Origin: an uncultured Bacilli bacterium
Lineage (GTDB): Bacteria > Bacillota_I > Bacilli_A > RFN20 > CAG-449
Direction of reading: 5' to 3'
DNA: 43,433 bases
Assembly (NCBI GenBank): GCA_944332525.1
Contig: CALVKD010000027.1
Coordinates: 1-43,433, forward strand
The notes beneath the pieces are model-generated. The model worked only from the letters and a program-made list of their open reading frames with translations. It did no database searches and was not told the origin of the DNA. Positions 25,435 to 34,865 of this stretch are shown here, one piece after another. A program made the position numbers and the translations under genes. How positions within the stretch are numbered: position 1 is the stretch's first letter; each line of letters opens with the position of its first letter.

Positions 25435-27044
25435 TATTCTTCCTCCATCTTCACAGCTTGAGGAACTTTTGGTAAACCTGGTAAAGTTAAAATAGATCCG
25501 GTAAGAGGGATAATGAAATCCGCGCCAGATGCGAGATTACATTCTCTAATATGGATTGAAAAGTTTCTTGGAGCATTTAACAAAGCATTATCATCAGAGA
25601 AGGAATTTGGAGTTTTCGCCATGCAGATATAGCTATTAGAAAAGCCCATCTTATCGTATAAAGCGATTTGTTCAAGAGCTTTATCTGAATAAATAACATT
25701 ATCCGCGCGATAAATCTCTTTGCAGATTTTTTCAATCTTTTCCTTTATCGGTTCATCTTTCTCATAAAGAGGATGATATTTTGAAGCATTTTCTTTTAAA
25801 GCTTTAATAACTTCTTCAGCTAATTCAACAGCACCTGCGCCGCCTTTATTAAATCCATCTAAGAAAGCAAATTTATATCCTTTTTGACGGCAATAATCGC
25901 TTAAGCAAGCAATCTCTGCTTCGCTATCGCTAGAAAAATGGTTAATAGCCACAACAAAATCCATTCCGAATTTTGAAATGTTTTCAAGATGCTGCTGCAG
26001 ATTTTTTAAGCCTTCGCGAAGAGCTTCAACATTTTCTTTTTCTAAATCTTCATAGAGAACTCCGCCATGTAGTTTAAGAGCTCTAATAGTTGCTACCATC
26101 ACCACTAAATCTGGATGCAAATTACCTTCTTGAGAAGCGATATCTAAGAATTTTTCTGCGCCTAAATCCGCGCCAAAGCCGGCTTCAGTCACAACAATTG
26201 GAGCTAATTTTAAAGCAAGTTTAGTCGCGATTAACGAATTGCAGCCATGCGCGATATTAGCAAAAGGTCCTCCGTGAATTAAAACTGGATTATGCTCTCT
26301 GGTTTGAACCAAATTTGGATTCATCGCTTCTTTCATAAGCTTTCTAATCGCATTAGAAATTTTTAAATCAGCGATGGTAATAGGTTTATCATCAAGAGTA
26401 TAAGCAACAATAATTTTCTTAACGCGGTCAATAAAATCATTTTCATCCTTGGCTAAGCAGAAAACCGCCATCAATTCACTAGCGACCGTAATTAAGAAAT
26501 GTGCTTCTCTCTCAACGCCGTTTCCCTTCCCGCGTCCAATAATGATATTTCTCAAAGTCCGATCGTTCATATCTAAGGCTCGCGACCAAACAATTCTATC
26601 TTTATCAATATTTAATGGATTTCCTTGATAGAGATAATTATCGATAACCGCGGCAATTAAATTAATCGCGCTAGTTAAGGCATGGAAATCTCCGTTAAAA
26701 TGTAAATTGATATCTTCACTTGGTTCAACGGTAACTTTTCCTCCGCCTGTCGCACCGCCCTTTAAACCAAAAACCGGTCCTAGAGATGGCTCTCTCAAGG
26801 CCGCAATTGCTTTTTGATGAATTTTATTAAGGCCGTCAAGTAATGCAATCGTGGTCGTGGTTTTTCCTTCTCCAGCCTTAGTCGGAGTCAAAGCAGTTAC
26901 TAAAATTAATTTGCCGTCTTGTTTATTTTTTAAACTCTCATAGCATTTTAAATCAATTTTAGCTTTGTAATGACCATATGGAATCAAATACTTTTTACTG
27001 ATTCCAATTTTTTTGGCGATTGTTTCAATATTATATAGTCTCAT
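25434..27044 (-). CDS. fhs: Formate-tetrahydrofolate ligase
   Basis: 536 residues, some 20 shorter than typical. Uses ATP to join formate to THF, giving 10-formyl-THF for purines and initiator formyl-Met. Family landmarks: TPTKAGEGKTTTTI (P-loop, about 53-66), REPSLGPVFGLKGGATGGG, DINLHFNGDFHAL, and GGPFANIAHGCNS. The start lies inside the miaA end (14-bp overlap), with AGAGGT upstream. Next to a folD whose cyclohydrolase site looks damaged, it may be the main source of 10-formyl-THF; this is inference. Confidence 0.97.
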   Translation of the reverse strand: MRLYNIETIAKKIGISKKYLIPYGHYKAKIDLKCYESLKNKQDGKLILVTALTPTKAGEGKTTTTIALLDGLNKIHQKAIAALREPSLGPVFGLKGGATGGGKVTVEPSEDINLHFNGDFHALTSAINLIAAVIDNYLYQGNPLNIDKDRIVWSRALDMNDRTLRNIIIGRGKGNGVEREAHFLITVASELMAVFCLAKDENDFIDRVKKIIVAYTLDDKPITIADLKISNAIRKLMKEAMNPNLVQTREHNPVLIHGGPFANIAHGCNSLIATKLALKLAPIVVTEAGFGADLGAEKFLDIASQEGNLHPDLVVMVATIRALKLHGGVLYEDLEKENVEALREGLKNLQQHLENISKFGMDFVVAINHFSSDSEAEIACLSDYCRQKGYKFAFLDGFNKGGAGAVELAEEVIKALKENASKYHPLYEKDEPIKEKIEKICKEIYRADNVIYSDKALEQIALYDKMGFSNSYICMAKTPNSFSDDNALLNAPRNFSIHIRECNLASGADFIIPLTGSILTLPGLPKVPQAVKMEEE

Positions 27045-27927
27045 TGCCCTTTACCTCTTTCATATATTGTAACGCCTCTTGAGGCGAATTAAACCATCTG
27101 ACATCCATTTGGTGATTAAAATAGGTATATTGTCTTTTCGCGTAATGACGCGAGTTCTTTTTTATTAAATCTTTAGCCTCATCAAGAGAAATTTTACCCT
27201 CAAAATAGCTAATTAGTTCTTTATAACCGATAGCCTGAAAAGCTCTTAATGAAGGATTATGCGATTTTATAAGATTTTTCACTTCGTCAACAAGTCCGTC
27301 TTTAAACATCTGGTCAACTCGTTCATCGATTAATTTATAAAGCTCCTCGCGGCTATCCTTACTTAAGCCGATAAAATGTACATCATAGAGAAGTTTATGT
27401 TGTTGCTTACTTTCTAAAGAAGTTTTATTCTCTCCATTAACTAAATATATTTCGATAGCTCTTAACACTCTTTTACGGTTATGAAAATGAATCTTTTCCG
27501 CTTGCTGAGGATCAATTGTTTTCAAGTAAGCATGTAACTCCTCATCGCTCATTTTTTCAAATGCGCTTAAATCAACTTTTTTATTTTCTGAAAAAGAAAA
27601 ATCGTATAATGCCGATTTTAAATAAAGGCCAGATCCACCAACGATTAAAATATCTTTAGTTTTATCCTTGCTTAACTTATCAAGAATATTTCTTAAATCT
27701 TTTTGATATTCGTAAATGGTATATTCATTATCCACAGAAGCGATATTAAAAAGAAAATGATTGCCGTCATTAATTAGCTCTTCAGAAATTTTAGCCGTTC
27801 CAATATTCATCTCTTTATAGCATTGAAAAGCATCACCATTTACGATATATGCTGGCTGCATTTTTAAATAGGCTTCGCTTAAAGAAGATTTTCCAACTCC
27901 GGTTGGTCCGCAAATAACAAAAATCAT
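27031..27927 (-). CDS. miaA: tRNA dimethylallyltransferase
   Basis: 298 residues. Adds an isopentenyl group to A37 of tRNAs reading UNN codons; MiaB in this same window then methylthiolates that base. P-loop GPTGVGKSS (8-16), the DxxQ motif as DAFQCY (the usual Ser is Ala), GGSGLYLKSALY, and RAFQAIGYKE. The tRNA-Tyr and tRNA-Leu(TAA) of the window are plausible substrates. It overlaps the mutL stop by four bases. Confidence 0.95.
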   Translation of the reverse strand: MIFVICGPTGVGKSSLSEAYLKMQPAYIVNGDAFQCYKEMNIGTAKISEELINDGNHFLFNIASVDNEYTIYEYQKDLRNILDKLSKDKTKDILIVGGSGLYLKSALYDFSFSENKKVDLSAFEKMSDEELHAYLKTIDPQQAEKIHFHNRKRVLRAIEIYLVNGENKTSLESKQQHKLLYDVHFIGLSKDSREELYKLIDERVDQMFKDGLVDEVKNLIKSHNPSLRAFQAIGYKELISYFEGKISLDEAKDLIKKNSRHYAKRQYTYFNHQMDVRWFNSPQEALQYMKEVKGNETI

Positions 27928-29744
27928 ATTCCGCTCCGCTTAAACAATTTTTCAATATCGTAATTAGTAAAATGAATAATTGTTGGTCTGCCATGAGGGC
28001 AAGTGGTTGGATTATGGCATTTAAATAAATTCTTAATTAGAGTTTCCATCTCTAACATCGTCAATTTATCATTAGCCTTAATTGAAGCCTTGCAGGCTTT
28101 TGTCGCGATAACATGCTGTCTTAACTGCGAAAGTGAAAGATGTTTTTCATTGATTACTGAAGTAATTAATTCTTCAAGGTATTTATCGACTGAATCTTCT
28201 TCAAACGACAGAGGATATGATTCTACTTTGATAACATTATTACCAAATACATAAGCATTAATTCCTATTTGCTTTAAAAGATTTTGCTTTTCTTCACTAA
28301 ACAAAGCAATTTCGCTAGGCGAAAGAGAAATCATAATCGGTGTTAATGGTGTCATAATTTCTAAATGTGAATTCATAATCGCATCAAATTTTTCATAATT
28401 AATTCTTTCGTTCGCGGCATGTTGATCCACCAAATAAAAACCGTCTTCACCTTCCATCACAATATATGTGTTGTGAATTTGTCCGATTATCTTGTAATTA
28501 AGAGGTTCTTCCTCTTCTTCTTTTTCGTTAAAAGTCATTACCTGCTCTTCTGGTAAATCTTCATCATAAGAAGTATAATCAACAGCAACTTCTATATCAT
28601 TATTAGAATTTTCTGGTTGCTTTTCTTCATCAATTACTGTATTTTCTGCCACTTTTGGCTCACTAAATTCTTCTTTAGCTAATTCTTCAAGGTTTTCACT
28701 TAAAGGTATATATTGTGCTTCTTTTTTGCTAATTAAATCAATATTAGCTTTTTGCAAAGGGTTTAACAATCTTAGAGTATCTTTTACTTTTTCTCTAATA
28801 ACATTTATGATTTCGCTTTCGTTAGATAACCTAACTTCTTTCTTACTAGGATGGACATTGACATCGACTAATGAAGAATCAATCCGAAATTTTATCATGC
28901 AAATAGGATATCTATTAGAAAATAAATAACTGCCATATCCTTCAATAATTGCTTTTTGAATCAATGGTAAATAAACATTTCTATCATTGATAAAAGTTAA
29001 CATTGAATAACGATTTGAACGGCTGAGCTCCGGTTTAGAAATATATCCCTCAAAAGAAAACGAGTCGCTGTCATAGGATATTTTTAGCATCTTTTTAGCC
29101 GCGTCCACGCCATAAATTGAAGCGATAACCTCTAAATCATCGCCGCGTCCAGTAGTTTTAAAAGAGAGTTTATCATCAATGTAAAATGAAAAAGCAACAT
29201 CGCTTCTAGATAGAGCTAATTTTTGCATTATTTCTAAACAAGAAGCTGTTTCTGTATAATCGCTTTTTAAATATTTTAAACGTGCTGGAGTATTATAAAA
29301 TAATTCTTCGACAGTAAATGTCGTACCCTTTTTACACGCGCAAACAGAAGAATTAATATCTTCTTCATTAGCGAGTACCTTTGTTCCGCTAATCCCATCT
29401 TGCGAGGTTTCCATCGCTATTTTACTAACGGAAGCGATACTTGGCAAAGCTTCTCCGCGGAATCCCATAGTCTTAATATGGAAAAGCTGATATTCATCAT
29501 AAAGCTTGCTCGAGGCATGACGCTTAAAGCAAAGCAAAGCATCATCTTTATCCATTCCGCATCCATCATCGCTAACGATTATTTTTTTTCTGCCTGATTG
29601 GTAGATTTTAACAATGATATTTTTACTTCCAGCATCTAAAGAATTTTCAACCAGCTCTTTAATTACCGATGAAGGTCTTTCGACAACTTCACCCGCGGCA
29701 ATCATATTCGCTAGATGCGGATCCATCACTTTAATAACTGACAT
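27924..29744 (-). CDS. mutL: DNA mismatch repair protein MutL, endonuclease type
   Basis: 606 residues. GHKL ATPase motifs: ELVENSLDAGS (about 30-40), SDDGCGM and MGFRGEALPSI. A low-complexity acidic linker (about 340-420) leads to a C-terminal dimerisation/nuclease domain containing DQHAANERINYE and ACKASIKAND, and the zinc-site CPHGRPTII. These are the hallmarks of nicking MutL proteins in organisms lacking MutH and Dam. Start overlaps the mutS stop by one base (TAATG). Confidence 0.97.
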   Translation of the reverse strand: MSVIKVMDPHLANMIAAGEVVERPSSVIKELVENSLDAGSKNIIVKIYQSGRKKIIVSDDGCGMDKDDALLCFKRHASSKLYDEYQLFHIKTMGFRGEALPSIASVSKIAMETSQDGISGTKVLANEEDINSSVCACKKGTTFTVEELFYNTPARLKYLKSDYTETASCLEIMQKLALSRSDVAFSFYIDDKLSFKTTGRGDDLEVIASIYGVDAAKKMLKISYDSDSFSFEGYISKPELSRSNRYSMLTFINDRNVYLPLIQKAIIEGYGSYLFSNRYPICMIKFRIDSSLVDVNVHPSKKEVRLSNESEIINVIREKVKDTLRLLNPLQKANIDLISKKEAQYIPLSENLEELAKEEFSEPKVAENTVIDEEKQPENSNNDIEVAVDYTSYDEDLPEEQVMTFNEKEEEEEPLNYKIIGQIHNTYIVMEGEDGFYLVDQHAANERINYEKFDAIMNSHLEIMTPLTPIMISLSPSEIALFSEEKQNLLKQIGINAYVFGNNVIKVESYPLSFEEDSVDKYLEELITSVINEKHLSLSQLRQHVIATKACKASIKANDKLTMLEMETLIKNLFKCHNPTTCPHGRPTIIHFTNYDIEKLFKRSGI

Positions 29745-32257
29745 TATTTACCCTTCGCTTTCTTTTGGAGATTATAAAGATAATTTAAAGCTTCAAGAGG
29801 TGACATAGAATAAACATCTAAAGTTTTTAATTCTTCAATATAATCAATTTTCTCAGTTTTTTCTTCAGGTATAACTTCCTGATTTACGACAATTTCATTA
29901 TTTTCTAATTCGCTTAAAATCTGTTTTGCCCGGTTAATAACTTCATCTGGTAAAGAAGCTAATGAGGCAACATTAATTCCGTATGAACGATTCATTGCGC
30001 CTGGAAGAACCTTATATAAGAAAGTTATTTTATCTTTTTGATTATCAACTGCGACATGGACATTTTTTAAAGTCGGCAGTTTTTCTTCAATCTTCGTAAT
30101 CTCATGGTAATGGGTTGAGAAAAGAGTTTTCGCCTTAATCTTTTGAGCGATATATTCAAGTATCGCTTCAGCTAAAGCCATTCCGTCAAAGGTTGCTGTT
30201 CCCCTACCGATTTCATCAAATAAAAGTAATGATTCGCTAGTCGCGTGTCTTAAGGCAAAATTGGTTTCGCTCATTTCCACCATAAATGTCGATTGGCCGG
30301 ATACTAAATTATCTGAAGCACCGATTCGAGTATAAATCGCATCAAAAATCGGTAATGAAGCTTCTGCGCAAGGAACATATGAACCGATTTGAGCTAAGAC
30401 AACGATCAAAGCAAGCTGCCGCATATAGGTGGATTTACCGCCCATATTAGGCCCGGTAATAATTTGAATATCTGTATCCTTATCTAAAATTATTGAATTA
30501 GGAATATAATTGGCAGACACCTTTTCAAGAACTGGATGCCGTCCATCAATAATATGAATGTTTCTTTCATGGTTAAAAGTTGGGCAGACATAATGATTTT
30601 CTAAGCTAACCTCAGTTAAAGATAATAAAGCATCCAAAGTCGATACAAATGTCGCTAGATTTTGAATTTGTTCAGTATATTTATTTACTTCGTCTCTTAA
30701 AGCATTAAATAAAACATATTCGAGATTTTTTCTCTTTTCCATCGCATTTAAAACTTTATTTTCATAATCGCGAAGCTCTTGGGAAACAAATCTTTCCGAA
30801 TTGACAGTCGTCTGCTTTCTTTCGTAATTAAAATCAGCTGGTAAAGAAGCTACCGCCCCTTTAGAAACCTCTAAATAATATCCAAAGACCTTATTATAAC
30901 CAATTCTTAAAGTTTTAATTCCGGTTCTTTCTTTTTCTCTAGCTTCCAGCTGAGCTAAGTAAGAACGAGAATCAGTTGACAAGGTTATTAATTCATCAAG
31001 TTCAGCATTATAACCTTTTTTAAAGATTTCTCCGTCTTTAACAGTAATCGGAGCATCATCAGAAATTGCTTTTTCTAATAATGAAGTTAAATTCTTAAAA
31101 TCGTTTTCAATACCCGGAAGAGTATTTAAATAGGCGTTATTTAAATCTTCAACGCTCTTTTTCAAACTAGGGACTACGCTAAGAGACTTTTTTAACTGTA
31201 ATAAATCTCTGCCATTGCAAGAGCCAAAAGAAATCTTCGCGCATAACCGCTCTAAATCGTAAATATCTTTTAATTCTTGTTTAATATCCGCACGGATAAG
31301 AAACTTATCCATTAAAGAAGCGATAACGCTTTGCCGTTTTAAAATTTGCTCTTCATCAGCTAATGGTTTATTTATCCATTGCTTAAGTAATCTTGAACCC
31401 ATGTTCGTTGAAGTTTGATCAAGTAACCAAAGCAAAGTTCCATAAGTAGTTTCATTACGGATTGTCTTTGTTAATTCAAGATTAATTCTTGAAAAATTAT
31501 CAATCTGCAAATAGCCATTTCTCTTTAAAACTTGAGCTTTTTTTAAGTAATCGAGCTCTTTTCTTTGAGTTTCTTTTAAATAGTTAAGCAATCTAACGAT
31601 TGTCTCGCGCATATGATATTCTCTAACGAACTCTAAAACGTTTTGATGTTCAAGCGTTTCTTTATCATCATTTTCATAAGAGATTAACAAAGGATATCTT
31701 TCCTTAATTTGAGAGATGATATTAGCTGGGAAAGAAGTAGAGACAACAAGTTCTTTAATATTTAGATTTTCTAATTCAGAAACTAACGAATCTATACTTC
31801 TTTCAATGTTTTCCACATAGACTTCGCCAGTGGAAACATCGCTATAAGCAAAAGAAAAGAAATTATCGCTAACGCCTAAAGAAGCGATATAGTTATTCTC
31901 TTTATCTTTAATATCGATAAAGGCACCCGGTGTGATGATTTGAATAATATCGCGCTCAACGATACCTTTTGCGAGCTTTGGATCTTCTAATTGTTCGCAA
32001 ATACCGACTTTATATCCTTTTGCAATTAATTTATCTATATATGAAGAAATCGCGTGATGAGGGACTCCACACATTGGGACTTTTTCTTCCGTTCCAGCGC
32101 TTTTTCCAGTTAATGCGAGCTGCAATTCACGAGAAGCAATCTTTGCATCATCAAAAAATAATTCATAAAAATCGCCTAAGCGAAACAAAATTAAAGTATC
32201 CGGATATTTATTTTTTATTTTGAGATACTGCATCATCATCGGAGTGTATTTTTCCAT
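29744..32257 (-). CDS. mutS: DNA mismatch repair protein MutS
   Basis: 837 residues, MutS1 type. The mismatch-reading Phe-x-Glu is in RLGDFYELFF (about 28-37); Walker A is TGPNMGGKSTYMRQ (about 604) and Walker B LLFDEIGRGTAT, with the STHYHE motif after it. AAGAAGG precedes ATG 32257. A TATAAT box at 32277-32282 on this strand, after the terminator of the previous operon, may be its promoter, though no -35 is evident. First gene of mutS-mutL-miaA-fhs-folD-DUF951. Confidence 0.97.
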   Translation of the reverse strand: MEKYTPMMMQYLKIKNKYPDTLILFRLGDFYELFFDDAKIASRELQLALTGKSAGTEEKVPMCGVPHHAISSYIDKLIAKGYKVGICEQLEDPKLAKGIVERDIIQIITPGAFIDIKDKENNYIASLGVSDNFFSFAYSDVSTGEVYVENIERSIDSLVSELENLNIKELVVSTSFPANIISQIKERYPLLISYENDDKETLEHQNVLEFVREYHMRETIVRLLNYLKETQRKELDYLKKAQVLKRNGYLQIDNFSRINLELTKTIRNETTYGTLLWLLDQTSTNMGSRLLKQWINKPLADEEQILKRQSVIASLMDKFLIRADIKQELKDIYDLERLCAKISFGSCNGRDLLQLKKSLSVVPSLKKSVEDLNNAYLNTLPGIENDFKNLTSLLEKAISDDAPITVKDGEIFKKGYNAELDELITLSTDSRSYLAQLEAREKERTGIKTLRIGYNKVFGYYLEVSKGAVASLPADFNYERKQTTVNSERFVSQELRDYENKVLNAMEKRKNLEYVLFNALRDEVNKYTEQIQNLATFVSTLDALLSLTEVSLENHYVCPTFNHERNIHIIDGRHPVLEKVSANYIPNSIILDKDTDIQIITGPNMGGKSTYMRQLALIVVLAQIGSYVPCAEASLPIFDAIYTRIGASDNLVSGQSTFMVEMSETNFALRHATSESLLLFDEIGRGTATFDGMALAEAILEYIAQKIKAKTLFSTHYHEITKIEEKLPTLKNVHVAVDNQKDKITFLYKVLPGAMNRSYGINVASLASLPDEVINRAKQILSELENNEIVVNQEVIPEEKTEKIDYIEELKTLDVYSMSPLEALNYLYNLQKKAKGK

Positions 32258-32298
32258 AGTTTTACCTTCTTTATTAATTATAAATAATTAATGGCTTT

Positions 32299-32330
32299 TA
32301 AAAAAGCAAGAAATTTTATTTCTCTTGCTT
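32299..32330 (-). terminator. Terminator of the rny-ymdB-miaB-ylbF operon
   Basis: On the minus strand AGCAAGA, an 11-nt loop and TCTTGCT, followed by TTTTTAAA. The stem overlaps the last codons and stop of the YlbF-family gene. Confidence 0.75.
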
Positions 32331-32633
32331 TAATGTTTTTTCTAAATGTTTAATCATCTGAGCGACTTCTTCTTGCAGAAGATTATAGTTATTAACTAAC
32401 GGATGATTTTCTATTTCTGACTTAACTTTTTGATATTGCTTAGATAATTCTTGATACTCTTCTTGCGAGCAGTGAAGCATTTTATTTTTTACCTCTTTAA
32501 GTTGATTCTTAAGCGTGATAATTTCTTCATTGGTATCTAATTCTTTTTCTAACGCTAAATACTTTTTGACAACTTCTTGATCAAGAAATTTATCAATATA
32601 CATATCTAATAAATTTTGCAATTCTTCAGTCAT
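32316..32633 (-). CDS. ymcA: YlbF/YmcA family protein, possible RNase Y partner
   Basis: 105 residues, almost wholly helical and charged, with heptad-like spacing. The com_YlbF family pattern is present: FLDQEVVKKYLALEKEL near the start and NHPLVNNYNLLQEEV near residue 80. In Bacillus, YmcA, YlbF and YaaT form a complex that directs RNase Y cleavage; ymcA there follows miaB, exactly as here. It overlaps miaB by 8 bp. Which of the paralogues it represents cannot be settled from this window. Its C-terminus lacks the Cys residues that would support the Fe-S cluster reported for the Bacillus complex. Confidence 0.8.
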   Translation of the reverse strand: MTEELQNLLDMYIDKFLDQEVVKKYLALEKELDTNEEIITLKNQLKEVKNKMLHCSQEEYQELSKQYQKVKSEIENHPLVNNYNLLQEEVAQMIKHLEKTLKQEK

Positions 32634-34071
32634 TTACTTCTTCTCCAGATAAATAGAATAAGTGACCTTTAGTAATTTTTACCTTAACAATTTTACCGAT
32701 ATGATTAGGATTTCCGTGGAAATTAACAAGTTTCATCGTGTCAGTATAGCCGGTAAGCAAAGTTTCATCTTTCTTGGATGTACCTTCAACAAGAACTTCC
32801 ATCACCTTGCCGACGCATTCACCATATTTCTTTAAGCCGATTTCATTAACGAGTTTTAATAGTCTATCAAAGCGTTCATGCTTAACTTCCATCGGGGTTG
32901 TATCTTTAATTCTCGCGGCAGGAGTGCCTTCACGCGGAGAATAAATAAAGGTGAAAGCTGAATCGTATTGGCAATATTCAACAGCTTCTAAAGTCTTTTG
33001 AAAATCTTCTTCAGTTTCATTAGGAAAACCGACGATGATATCGGTCGATAAGCCGACATTAGGAATTAATCTTCTTAATTCATCGACTAAAGTTTTATAA
33101 CTCTCTAAAGTATATCTTCTACCCATTCTTCTCAAAACGTCGTCTGATCCTGATTGAATCGGTAAATGGATAAACGGACAAATATTTTTATACTTTGACA
33201 TTACGACAAACATTTCCTTAGTAAAATCCCAAGGATGGCTGGTCATGAAGCGTAATCTAGTGATATTAGTTTTTGCGACATCCTCTAATAAGGAAGCGAA
33301 AGTATAATCTTCATAAAGATCTTTTCCGTAACTATTAACGTTTTGACCGAGCAAGGTAATTTCTTGATAACCTAAAGCTACGAGTTCTTCGCATTCTTTA
33401 ATGATATCTTCTTTCTTTCTTGAACGCTGCTTTCCGCGGGTATATGGAACAATACAATATGTGCAGAATTTATCGCAGCCATATTGAATATTGACCGAAG
33501 CCTTAACTTTACTGCTTCTAACAATTGGTAAATTTTCAAAAACTTCACCTTCTTTAGAATAAACTTCGATAACTCTCTTTTTTTCAAAGATAACTTCATC
33601 AAGTAAAGTTAATAAAGAAGGAATATTATGCGTACCAAAAACTAAATCGACTTGCGGATAGATTTTTTCAATTTTTTTAACGATTGTCGGTTCTTGCATC
33701 ATGCAGCCACCGATAGCGATAATTAAGTCATTGTTAGCTTTCTTTAATCTCTTTAATGCGCCAATTTCACCAAAAACTTTATCTTCAGCATTTTCTCTAA
33801 TCGCGCATGTATTGAGAATAATCAAATCAGCTTCTTCAAGATTTTCTGTTTCAGAATATCCAGCCTTAGCTAAAATACCTTTAATATTCTCGCTATCGAC
33901 CACATTAGCTTGGCAGCCATAAGTTCTAATTAAATATTTCTTATTCGCGCAGTAAGCGATTAATCTTTCCGGGATTATTAAAGCATCATAGTTAATTTTG
34001 AAAGGAGTCTTGCTTCTTTTAGCAGCCTCCGCTAGCGATGGCTCGCTTCTTAAATCTAATTCTTTTTTCAT
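32626..34071 (-). CDS. miaB: tRNA-2-methylthio-N6-dimethylallyladenosine synthase
   Basis: 481 residues. Radical-SAM methylthiotransferase: the N-terminal UPF0004 domain (YLIRTYGCQANVVDSE, NTCAIRENAE, GGCMMQE; three Cys for the auxiliary cluster), the radical-SAM motif CDKFCTYC (about 203-210) and a C-terminal TRAM RNA-binding domain (about 410-475). Acts after MiaA on A37 of tRNAs. The first 40 residues before YLIRTYGC are a family-typical extension in Firmicutes. It overlaps ymdB by four bases and the YlbF gene by eight. Confidence 0.97.
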   Translation of the reverse strand: MKKELDLRSEPSLAEAAKRSKTPFKINYDALIIPERLIAYCANKKYLIRTYGCQANVVDSENIKGILAKAGYSETENLEEADLIILNTCAIRENAEDKVFGEIGALKRLKKANNDLIIAIGGCMMQEPTIVKKIEKIYPQVDLVFGTHNIPSLLTLLDEVIFEKKRVIEVYSKEGEVFENLPIVRSSKVKASVNIQYGCDKFCTYCIVPYTRGKQRSRKKEDIIKECEELVALGYQEITLLGQNVNSYGKDLYEDYTFASLLEDVAKTNITRLRFMTSHPWDFTKEMFVVMSKYKNICPFIHLPIQSGSDDVLRRMGRRYTLESYKTLVDELRRLIPNVGLSTDIIVGFPNETEEDFQKTLEAVEYCQYDSAFTFIYSPREGTPAARIKDTTPMEVKHERFDRLLKLVNEIGLKKYGECVGKVMEVLVEGTSKKDETLLTGYTDTMKLVNFHGNPNHIGKIVKVKITKGHLFYLSGEEVND

Positions 34072-34865
34072 TGATTGATTTCCTTTGCTGCAAATGTGAG
34101 ATTTAAAAGTTGATAATCAGTTATTTGATTAAGATCATTAAAAGTGAGTATCACTCCGTTTAGGAGATAAGTATCATCATCTTCAACGCCGAAGACGCTT
34201 GGTAAACCAGTCCAAGTTCTTTTAATAACGCTTTCTTTGCTCGCGCCGAGAATTCCGTTATATGGTCCGTTCATCCCTACATCTGAAAGATAGAATGTTT
34301 TATTTTTTAAAAGTCTAGCATCATTTGTCTGAACATGTGTATGCGTTCCAATTAACGCGCTAATTTTTCCGTCAAAAGCCCAAGCTAATGACTCTTTTTC
34401 ACCAGTAGCTTCTGCGTGAAAATCGACGATATGAATATCAGATTCGTCAGTAGCAACAATGTTTTCCAAAGCATCAAAAGGATTATCTGCGCCCTCATTC
34501 ATAAAGACGCGTCCAATTAAATTTGTTACCCGAATTTTTTTGCCGAGGCATTCAAAGACATTACTTCCCTTACCCGGATGAGCTTTATTAAGATTCAATG
34601 GTCTTAATAAATTATCATAATCATCAATAAATGTTGTGATTTCTTTCTTAGCTAAATAGTGATTCCCTAAGGTTACAACGTCAATTCCATGTGAAACTAC
34701 ATCAAGAAAATTATTTTTAGTTAATCCTTTACCATGCGATGCGTTTTCTAAATTAGCGATAACAAAATCGATATTATATTTATCAAGATAGTTATCGAGA
34801 AAATATTTAATGACAATCCTACCCGGCTTGCCAACTACATCACCTAAAAATAATATATTCATCAT
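34068..34865 (-). CDS. ymdB: YmdB family metallophosphoesterase
   Basis: 265 residues. Metal-binding residues are all visible: Asp8 in FLGDVVGKPGR, Glu in NLENASHGKG, Asn-His in LGNHYLAKKE, His in VDFHAEATGEK and His in GTHTHVQTND. Bacillus YmdB is a phosphodiesterase active on cyclic AMP that influences biofilm and RNase Y function. The usual Trp after GNH is Leu. Two ATGs in a row overlap the rny stop (ATGATGA). Cytoplasmic. Confidence 0.93.
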   Translation of the reverse strand: MMNILFLGDVVGKPGRIVIKYFLDNYLDKYNIDFVIANLENASHGKGLTKNNFLDVVSHGIDVVTLGNHYLAKKEITTFIDDYDNLLRPLNLNKAHPGKGSNVFECLGKKIRVTNLIGRVFMNEGADNPFDALENIVATDESDIHIVDFHAEATGEKESLAWAFDGKISALIGTHTHVQTNDARLLKNKTFYLSDVGMNGPYNGILGASKESVIKRTWTGLPSVFGVEDDDTYLLNGVILTFNDLNQITDYQLLNLTFAAKEINQ